From Candidatus Shapirobacteria bacterium CG2_30_35_20 (GTDB taxonomy: Bacteria; Patescibacteriota; Microgenomatia; UBA12405): a stretch of DNA of 13,149 nucleotides. The notes under the pieces were generated by a model. It ran no database searches. It had not been told where the DNA came from and saw nothing but the letters and a program-made list of their open reading frames with translations. The stretch is from contig MNZO01000010.1 in NCBI GenBank assembly GCA_001873665.1, positions 1 to 13,149 of the forward strand, written 5' to 3'. Below are positions 5,464-10,292 of this stretch, piece by piece (position 1 is the stretch's first letter; every line of letters begins with the position of its first letter). A program made the translations under genes and the position numbers.

Positions 5464-6012
5464 ATGAATAACCGAAAATACATCAGAACCAATCGCCAAA
5501 TTACTTCACCCGAAGTCCGTTTAATCGACGAAGATGCCAAACAAATTGGTGTTCTTTCTATTTCTGAAGCTTTTGAAATGGCCAGGTCAACAGGGTTAGA
5601 CCTGGTCGAAATTGCCCCCATGGCCAAACCCCCAGTTGTAAAATTAATCGAATTTTCCAAATTCAAATATCAAGAAGCCAAAAAAGCAAAGACCGAAAAG
5701 AAAGGTATCAAAGGAGGCGACACTAAAGAACTTCAGTTAAGCCCATTTATCGGAGCCAGGGATTATGACACTCGGGTCAAACGTGCCAAAGAATTTTTAT
5801 CTACTGGAAATAAAGTCAAAATCAGTATAAAATTCCAAGGTCGCCAAATGCAACATCCCGAGTTTGGCAATCAACTGTTAGATAAATTCAAAAAAGATAT
5901 TCAAGAAGTTGGTATAATTGACACACCGCCAAAGATGATGGGCAAAAGATTGATGGCCTCCTTTAGACCAGTAAAAAATTTAAAACTAAAAAACAATGGA
6001 AAAACAGAGTAA
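5464..6012 (+). CDS. infC: Translation initiation factor IF-3
   Basis: IF-3 binds the 30S subunit, prevents premature 50S joining and checks start-codon and initiator-tRNA pairing. At 182 aa it is full length. The N-domain has RTNRQITSPEVRLIDEDAKQ and GVLSISEAFEMARSTGLDLV, ending with EIAPMAKPPVVKLIEFSKFK. The Lys-rich linker (about 75-90) is followed by the C-domain (DYDTRVKRAKEFLSTGNKVK, FQGRQMQHPEFG, PPKMMGKRLMASFRP). It begins with ATG, not the AUU used for autoregulation in E. coli, 4 nt after the thrS stop. No Shine-Dalgarno sequence is visible, so translational coupling to thrS is likely. It overlaps rpmI by 17 nt. Confidence 0.97.
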   Translation: MNNRKYIRTNRQITSPEVRLIDEDAKQIGVLSISEAFEMARSTGLDLVEIAPMAKPPVVKLIEFSKFKYQEAKKAKTEKKGIKGGDTKELQLSPFIGARDYDTRVKRAKEFLSTGNKVKISIKFQGRQMQHPEFGNQLLDKFKKDIQEVGIIDTPPKMMGKRLMASFRPVKNLKLKNNGKTE

Positions 6013-6205
6013 AAGACATCGTATCAAAAAATCAGTTAGCAACCGTTTTGAAGTAACTCCAAACGGTAAAGTCATGCGTATGTCATCGTTCAACCGCCAT
6101 TTACGACGCAAAAAATCCAAAAAACAATTACGAAGACTTAAAGGAAAACAACAAGTTATAGGTAAATTTGCCATCAAAGTTAAAAAATTATTAGGTTTAC
6201 TTTAA
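5996..6205 (+). CDS. rpmI: 50S ribosomal protein L35 (bL35), divergent N-terminus
   Basis: A small basic large-subunit protein of 69 aa. The core SVSNRFEVTPNGKVMRMSSF aligns with the family pattern K-R-F-x-V-T-x-x-G-K-[IV]-x-R, followed by NRHLRRKKSKKQLRRLKGKQ. The usual opening (MPKxKTxK) is replaced by MEKQSKRHRI. The start lies inside infC, which it overlaps by 17 nt, so it is probably translated by coupling. Position between infC and rplT supports the call. Confidence 0.93.
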   Translation: MEKQSKRHRIKKSVSNRFEVTPNGKVMRMSSFNRHLRRKKSKKQLRRLKGKQQVIGKFAIKVKKLLGLL

Positions 6206-6229
6206 ATTATTAATTAATAAACAATTTCC

Positions 6230-6338
6230 AAAAAACAATTTCCAAACAAATCACAATCAACAAATAACAATTTCCAGTTGGAACTTGTGAATTTGGAACT
6301 TGATTGGAACTTGTAAATTTGTAAATTTGGAACTTATA
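6230..6338 (+). repeat. Dispersed TTCCAA/TTGGAA repeat, copy A, before rplT
   Basis: A 109-bp element nearly identical to 7829-7938. The left half carries TTTCCAA units on the plus strand and the right half carries TTGGAACTTG units, so the whole forms an imperfect long hairpin. An extra partial unit (ACAATTTCC) precedes it at 6221. It ends 7 bp before the rplT ATG, filling almost the whole rpmI-rplT gap. Confidence 0.85.
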
Positions 6339-6345
6339 AAACAAT

Positions 6346-6687
6346 ATGCGCGTTAAAACAGGTGTCGTTCGACGTAAATTTCACAAAAAAGTATTAAAAA
6401 CAGCCAAGGGTTATTGGATGACTCGTAGCAAACGCTACAAGGTTGCCTCAGAAGCAGTGTTACATGCTGGCCAATATGCCTATAACGGTCGCCGTATTCG
6501 ACGTCGTGATATGCGCAAATTATGGATTATTCGTATTAATGCTGCCCTAAAAGAATTTTCCATGTCTTATTCTGTCTTTATCAACAAATTGAAACTCAAT
6601 AAAATTGAAATTAATCGTAAAATGCTTTCTGAAATGGCTATCACCAATCCTGCTACTTTCAAAGCTATCTTTACTTCCCTAAAATAA
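6346..6687 (+). CDS. rplT: 50S ribosomal protein L20 (bL20)
   Basis: A 23S rRNA-binding assembly protein of the large subunit, 113 aa, the normal length. MRVKTGVVRRKFHKKVLKTA and GYWMTRSKRYKVASEAVLHA form the basic RNA-binding extension (the usual form is RxKK-LKxAKGYxGxRSxxYRxA). The globular part has AYNGRRIRRRDMRKLWIIRI and NAALKEFSMSYSVFINKLK. In E. coli and Bacillus L20 represses its own operon; the target leader is not recognisable here. Between it and rpmI sits a 109-bp repeat, unusual for this otherwise tight pair. A terminator follows. Confidence 0.97.
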   Translation: MRVKTGVVRRKFHKKVLKTAKGYWMTRSKRYKVASEAVLHAGQYAYNGRRIRRRDMRKLWIIRINAALKEFSMSYSVFINKLKLNKIEINRKMLSEMAITNPATFKAIFTSLK

Positions 6688-6710
6688 AGGGGCTTTTAAT
6701 TTTAAAAAAA

Positions 6711-6736
6711 TAAAATCCCCGAAAGGGGATTTTTTT
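6711..6736 (+). terminator. Rho-independent terminator after rplT
   Basis: AAAATCCCC (6712-6720), loop GAAA, then GGGGAT followed by a T-run to 6736. It separates the thrS-infC-rpmI-rplT group from pheST. An upstream GGGG (6689-6692) just after the rplT stop, and ATTTTA (about 6698-6703), can alternatively pair with TAAAATCCCC, giving a competing hairpin without a T-tract. Confidence 0.88.
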
Positions 6737-6781
6737 GTAACCTCGCCTCGTGGCGAAAAAACAAATCGAAAAATAAAAATA

Positions 6782-6787
6782 TATAAT
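6782..6787 (+). promoter_or_regulatory. Probable -10 box for pheS
   Basis: TATAAT lies 10 nt before the pheS ATG, within the same ATATAATATATAAA context as the one before thrS. No good -35. It predicts a transcript with a leader of only a few nucleotides; no Shine-Dalgarno sequence is present. Confidence 0.45.
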
Positions 6788-6797
6788 ATATAAACAA

Positions 6798-7811
6798 ATG
6801 GATTTAAACAAAATAAAAACAGACTATAACGAAAAAATAAATAAAGCTAAAAATTCGGCAAAATTAGAATTAATTCGTATAGAATTATTAGGTCGCAATG
6901 GTTTAATAAATAAATTATTTACCGAAATCAAAACAGCTCCAAATCCAAAAGAATATGGTCAACAACTAAATTCGTTAAAAAACGAATTAGAAAATATAAT
7001 TAAAGAAAAATCTAATAATACAATTAATGTTGATTCCAAAATTGAAAATTGTAAATTGAAAATTGTAAATTCCTTTGGTCTTCCAAAGGTGGGTCACTTG
7101 CATCCAATAACAATAACGGAACGCCAACTAAACGAAGTTTTCCGAAAATTGGGCTTTTCCATATATAACAGCCCCGAAATAGTCACCAATGAATATAATT
7201 TCTTGCGTCTCAATGTTCCCCAAAACCATCCCGCCATGGACATGCAAGACACAATTTATATAAAACAACCTCAATGTTTATTGAGGACTCAAACTTCAAC
7301 CATTGAATCATATTTACTCCAACAACAAAGTAAGAACTTACCTATTCGGGCGGCTTTTCCAGGCTGTGTCTACCGTAATGAAAAAGTTAATCGCAGTAAC
7401 CATTTTGTTTTTCACCAATATCAAGCCGTGGTTGTCGATAAAGGTGTTACCATGAAAGATTTAATTGGCACTATGGATTTAATGTTCAAAACGCTATATG
7501 GTCCGAGTGTCGTGGTTCGCTATCGATGCAAATACTATCCCGAAGTCGAGCCAGGAGTCGGTCCAGACATGCAATGTTTTAATTGTAAAGGTAAAGGTTG
7601 TGTTTTATGCAAATATGCCGGTTGGATTGAAATGGGAGGTAGTGGTATGATTCACCCCAAGGTTTTGCAAATGGCTGGTATTGACCCCAAAATATATTCT
7701 GGTTTTGCCTTTGGTATGGGCCTCGACCGCTGGACTATGGCGGAAAATTATATTACTGACATTCGTACTTTAATGGGTGGTAATCTTGCCTACAAACCAA
7801 ACGAGTTATAA
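6798..7811 (+). CDS. pheS: Phenylalanyl-tRNA synthetase alpha subunit with four-Cys knuckle
   Basis: Catalytic subunit of the alpha2-beta2 PheRS that charges tRNA-Phe. At 337 aa it has the usual length. The N-terminal coiled coil (about 1-75) ends in a linker (81-92) made of a tandem repeat. The class II core has LRLNVPQNHPAMDMQDTIYI (family HPARD, here HPAMD), LRTQTSTIES (162-171), the motif 2 region GCVYRNEKVNRSNHFVFHQ (189-207), and motif 3 GFAFGMGLDRW (302-312). Between the EPGVGPDM segment and GWIEMGGSGMIHP is CFNCKGKGCVLC with C260, C263, C268 and C271, a zinc-knuckle-like insert seen in some bacterial PheS but absent in E. coli. It is followed by pheT after 128 bp that consist almost wholly of a dispersed repeat. 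Confidence 0.96.
   Translation: MDLNKIKTDYNEKINKAKNSAKLELIRIELLGRNGLINKLFTEIKTAPNPKEYGQQLNSLKNELENIIKEKSNNTINVDSKIENCKLKIVNSFGLPKVGHLHPITITERQLNEVFRKLGFSIYNSPEIVTNEYNFLRLNVPQNHPAMDMQDTIYIKQPQCLLRTQTSTIESYLLQQQSKNLPIRAAFPGCVYRNEKVNRSNHFVFHQYQAVVVDKGVTMKDLIGTMDLMFKTLYGPSVVVRYRCKYYPEVEPGVGPDMQCFNCKGKGCVLCKYAGWIEMGGSGMIHPKVLQMAGIDPKIYSGFAFGMGLDRWTMAENYITDIRTLMGGNLAYKPNEL
7041..7068 (+). repeat. Tandem 14-mer inside pheS
   Basis: ATTGAAAATTGTAA occurs twice back to back. It encodes part of KIENCKLKIVN, the linker between the coiled coil and catalytic core of PheS. The unit resembles the TTG/AAATTGTAAA stretches in the intergenic repeats at 6230 and 7829. Confidence 0.75.
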
Positions 7812-7828
7812 ATTAAATCACAAAAAAC

Positions 7829-7938
7829 AAAAAACAATTTCCAAACAAATCACAATCAACAAATAACAATTTCCAATTTGGAACTTGAATATTTGGAACT
7901 TGATTGTAACTTGTAAATTTGTAAATTTGGAACTTATA
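7829..7938 (+). repeat. Dispersed TTCCAA/TTGGAA repeat, copy B, before pheT
   Basis: A 110-bp copy of 6230-6338 differing at a handful of positions, including one 1-bp indel. It ends a single base before the pheT ATG and occupies nearly all of the pheS-pheT gap. The right end GGAACTTATA sits where a -10-like or ribosome-access element would be. Confidence 0.85.
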
Positions 7939-7939
7939 C

Positions 7940-9694
7940 ATGAAGATAATATATTCCCATCTCAAAACCTTTCTCCCCAATCTAAATGTCACCCCTCAAA
8001 AACTTCGTGATGACATTACTATGATTGGGCATTTCACCAATTTTTACGAAGAAATTGAAGGGGAAATAGTTTTTGATTTAGACATCAAAATAAATCGCGG
8101 CGATTGTCTGGGTTACTACGGCCTCGCTCGCGATTTATCGGTTCTTTATAACATTCCACTAATTATTCCCGAAACAAATTTAAATAGTTCAAATAATAAT
8201 CTTCCTATTACCGTCACCTCACCAGATGTAACTCGAGTTATGTGTGTCAAAATTTCTAATTTAAAAATTAGTCCATCACCCGATTGGCTTGTAAAATTTA
8301 CCAAAATCCATGGTGTAAATTCGGTAAACAACATTGTTGATTTGACCAATTACATTATGTTTATGTACGGTATTCCCAATCATGCATTTGATGCTACTAT
8401 TTGTGGCGATCATATTATATGGGAAACTAACAACAATAAAACCAAGGAATTTACCACTCTCGACGGCACTGTATTAAAGTTGTCATCACAGAATTTAGTT
8501 ATTAGCAATCCTTCCGAAGTACTGAGTACTGATCTTGTCGGAGGTAAAAAATCCGGTACGTACGACAATACTACTGACATTATTATCGAAGTTGCTATTT
8601 ACAATCGTGTCCGAATTAGACTGGACTCAAAAGAACTTAAGACAATCACCGAAGCTAGTACTCGTCTCGAAAAAGATCTTGACCCCGAAACCATACCACT
8701 CGCATTTAATGAGCTTGCCTCACAAATAATAAAATTATCCGGTGGCCATATCAATTCAAAAACATACGATTATTACCCCAATCCAATTTCCGTTCCGACC
8801 ATAAAATATGATTTTAATTCTGCCAGTCAAATTTCTGGGATTAATATTTCTGCTGATTTTGCCAAAAAAACTTTAACCAATCTCGGATGCGTCATTGCGA
8901 GGAACAATAACAACAGTGACGAAGCAATCTCGTTGGTAACTCCCCCCCCTATTCGCAAAGATATCACTATTCCTGAAGACCTATCTGAAGAAATTATCCG
9001 ATTTTACGGCTATAACAATATTCCTACCAATCAGCCCGTCACATACAAAAAGACCAACAACATCACTCCCAAAATATTATATTTAATCGAAAAAACAAAA
9101 GATGAATTAGTGTCTCAGGGTTATGATGAAGTAATCACCTGGCCGCTTATCGAGACACCAGTTGACCCAAAAACAGTCATCAGAACAGAAAATAGTATTA
9201 ACGCCGAAGTAATTTATCTTCGCCAAAGTCTTATCCCATCATTAAAAAATCAACTTGACCAATATTCTCGATACAAACTCCCCAATCCAAAGTTTTTCGA
9301 AATTGGCAAAATATATTATCAAGAAAATGGCAAATATATTGAAAAATATGCTCTGGGCACTTACGATGGACAAGAGTTTAAAGAAACCATTTTAGATGAC
9401 CTTGTAGAGACGTTGCATGCAACGTCTCTACCGTATATTCCAAAAGTTATCAACAATTCCGCCATCGAATTAACCAGTCAGATAATAACTCTCGACGCTA
9501 ATGTAAATTTCACCTCACCTCAAGACCCTCTAAAATTAATAGAAAAGTATTCGGCAAAAATCAACAAAAATATTTTATGGTCCATGGAAATCACTGATAT
9601 TTTTGAAAACAAATATACTTTCCGCGTCAATTACTACAACTGCGATGACAAAACCGCCAAAAAGATCCACCTATCCACGTTTAATTTAACTTAA
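7940..9694 (+). CDS. pheT: Phenylalanyl-tRNA synthetase beta subunit, short form without the EMAP-type domain
   Basis: Partner of PheS, contributing editing and tRNA binding. The chain is 584 aa against about 800 in E. coli. It starts MKIIYSHLKTFLP (B1) and passes directly to FDLDIKINRGDCLGYYGLAR (46-64, B1 continuation), so the tRNA-binding EMAP/OB domain usually inserted here is missing. The B3/B4 region has HGVNSVNNIVDLTNYIMFMY (124-143) and PNHAFD (146-151). B5 follows (TPPPIRKDITIPEDLSEEII), then the catalytic-like core (GYDEVITWPLIETP, LRQSLIPSL, KFFEIGKIYY). The end (MEITDIFENKYTFRVNYYNC) resembles the second half of the FDX-ACB anticodon domain. Residues 489-497 are encoded by a perfect palindrome. 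A 110-bp repeat separates it from pheS. Confidence 0.93.
   Translation: MKIIYSHLKTFLPNLNVTPQKLRDDITMIGHFTNFYEEIEGEIVFDLDIKINRGDCLGYYGLARDLSVLYNIPLIIPETNLNSSNNNLPITVTSPDVTRVMCVKISNLKISPSPDWLVKFTKIHGVNSVNNIVDLTNYIMFMYGIPNHAFDATICGDHIIWETNNNKTKEFTTLDGTVLKLSSQNLVISNPSEVLSTDLVGGKKSGTYDNTTDIIIEVAIYNRVRIRLDSKELKTITEASTRLEKDLDPETIPLAFNELASQIIKLSGGHINSKTYDYYPNPISVPTIKYDFNSASQISGINISADFAKKTLTNLGCVIARNNNNSDEAISLVTPPPIRKDITIPEDLSEEIIRFYGYNNIPTNQPVTYKKTNNITPKILYLIEKTKDELVSQGYDEVITWPLIETPVDPKTVIRTENSINAEVIYLRQSLIPSLKNQLDQYSRYKLPNPKFFEIGKIYYQENGKYIEKYALGTYDGQEFKETILDDLVETLHATSLPYIPKVINNSAIELTSQIITLDANVNFTSPQDPLKLIEKYSAKINKNILWSMEITDIFENKYTFRVNYYNCDDKTAKKIHLSTFNLT
9404..9431. repeat. Perfect 28-bp palindrome read in frame within pheT
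   Basis: GTAGAGACGTTGCA followed directly by its reverse complement TGCAACGTCTCTAC. The frame through it gives V489-E-T-L-H-A-T-S-L497. I recall this palindrome as an abundant interspersed element in cyanobacterial and some other genomes, where it gives peptides such as ETLHATSL. Here it lies in a weakly conserved part of PheT between the core and the C-terminal domain. Confidence 0.9.
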
Positions 9695-9786
9695 AAGACA
9701 ATTGGAGATACAATTATATTGATTAAGAGCTGAGGGATTAAAGTTCCCGACGTCAACCCGTAAGGCGAGAGAGACAGCTCTTTTTT
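9686..9786 (+). ncRNA. Possible small structured RNA with intrinsic terminator (promoter included)
   Basis: A weak promoter (TTAACT at 9686, 17 bp, TACAAT at 9709-9714) would start RNA near 9721. The RNA folds as a closing stem AGAGCTG (9726-9732) with CAGCTCT (9775-9781), followed by a T-run. Inside are GGGA/TCCC (9734-9737 with 9745-9748, loop TTAAAGT) and CGTC/GGCG (9751-9754 with 9764-9767). This closed three-way junction is far more elaborate than a simple terminator. It may be the pheT terminator, a small RNA, or a riboswitch-like element. I match it to no known family. Confidence 0.4.
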
Positions 9787-9803
9787 GTTTCTAAAACATC
9801 TTC

Positions 9804-9833
9804 TTTACATATCCAATATAGTTTTGTTAAAAT
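9804..9833 (+). promoter_or_regulatory. Promoter of the attenuator-like leader
   Basis: -35 TTTACA (9804-9809), 18-bp spacer, -10 TAAAAT (9828-9833) with an upstream TGT extension. Predicted start about 9840, at the base before ATG 9841. Confidence 0.6.
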
Positions 9834-9840
9834 AACTCCA

Positions 9841-9897
9841 ATGAAATTAGTTCGTGTCATTACTATTTGTAACCTTCACTCCATGCGGGAGGTTTAG
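9841..9897 (+). CDS. Possible 18-aa leader peptide
   Basis: ATG at 9841, one base after the predicted transcription start, opens MKLVRVITICNLHSMREV and stops with TAG at 9895-9897, inside the 3' strand region of the leader helices. Ribosome progress through it would disrupt the nested helices and mask or free GGAGGTTT. There is no run of one amino acid that would point to a particular charged-tRNA signal. The reading frame may be incidental to an RNA structure. Confidence 0.3.
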   Translation: MKLVRVITICNLHSMREV

Positions 9898-9928
9898 TAG
9901 TAATAAACGAACAATCGTTTTAAAACAC

Positions 9929-9954
9929 AAAACCTCCTGAAAAGGAGGTTTTTT
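9929..9954 (+). terminator. Rho-independent terminator in the leader
   Basis: AAAACCTCC (9929-9937), loop TGAAAA, GGAGGTTTTTT (9944-9954). A strong stem with U-tract located 46 bp before the next ORF. Confidence 0.88.
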
Positions 9955-9984
9955 AGTTGTAATAAAACAATTTCAATTATTAAA

Positions 9985-9993
9985 TGTTAAAAT
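9985..9993 (+). promoter_or_regulatory. Extended -10 element before the 70-aa ORF
   Basis: TGT-TAAAAT, the same as in the promoter at 9825-9833, ends 7 nt before ATG 10001. It would give a leaderless mRNA independent of the attenuator upstream. The -35 is poor. Confidence 0.4.
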
Positions 9994-10000
9994 ACAAAAT

Positions 10001-10213
10001 ATGGTAAAAAAAACAATTGATCATTTGTTAAAGCAACACAGAATTGCTGGTGAGATGTATATTGCACAGCAAAAAGAATTACAAGCTGTTGCAGAGATTA
10101 AAACCCGTAATGTGCACTTTCAAGTACCTCGTCAAAAAAAATCACAACCAAAAGTAGATTTGGCTGCAAATCTTGGTGAAGAAGGTAGAACAGAAGAAAG
10201 AGTTAATCTTTAG
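10001..10213 (+). CDS. Hypothetical small basic protein (70 aa)
   Basis: Not recognised. It opens MVKKTIDHLLKQHRIAGEMY, continues as a probable helix (IAQQKELQAVAEIKTRNVHF) and ends in a charged, probably disordered tail (QVPRQKKSQPKVDLAANLGE, then EEGRTEERVNL). There is no membrane segment, signal peptide or cysteine, and it is Gln/Lys/Glu rich. No Shine-Dalgarno sequence; a -10-like box lies 7 nt upstream and the attenuator-like leader ends 46 bp upstream. It converges with the PBP gene. Codon use is like its neighbours, and the sequence looks protein-like. Confidence 0.55.
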   Translation: MVKKTIDHLLKQHRIAGEMYIAQQKELQAVAEIKTRNVHFQVPRQKKSQPKVDLAANLGEEGRTEERVNL

Positions 10214-10239
10214 CACTCAATCCATACGACTGCTAATTA

Positions 10240-10292
10240 TTATATCAAACTATATTATTCGTGAGTTTAGGGGATATTTTTATATCAAACTA
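10240..10292. repeat. Short direct repeat in the convergent gap
   Basis: TTATATCAAACTA occurs at 10240-10252 and 10280-10292; the second copy contains the PBP stop codon. There is no T-tracted terminator for either of the two convergent genes, only a weak GATAT/ATATC pairing at about 10273-10286. Confidence 0.4.

Larger units (their letters stand above)
9840..9954 (+). ncRNA. Structured leader with competing terminator (candidate attenuator or riboswitch)
   Basis: Three nested collinear helices are visible: GTTCGT (9850-9855) with ACGAAC (9907-9912), ATTACTA (9859-9865) with TAGTAAT (9898-9904), and AACCT (9871-9875) with AGGTT (9890-9894). The terminator at 9929-9954 follows. GGAGGTTT at 9888-9895 is identical to the 3' arm of the terminator (9944-9951) and can pair with AAACCTCC (9930-9937), so leader folding and termination could exclude each other. 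A second alternative is AACGA (9906-9910) with TCGTT (9915-9919), which would open the outer helix. The gene placed to be controlled is the 70-aa ORF at 10001. It may instead be a free small RNA. I match no Rfam family. Confidence 0.5.

Noticed and set aside
6743..6756. Hairpin TCGCC-TCGT-GGCGA as a second terminator
   Set aside because: It is followed by A residues, not T, on the plus strand; too short to call a repeat family.
6230..7938. A CRISPR array from the repeated units
   Set aside because: Only two distant copies occur, units are quasi-palindromic and lie directly before genes, there are no regular spacers and no cas genes.
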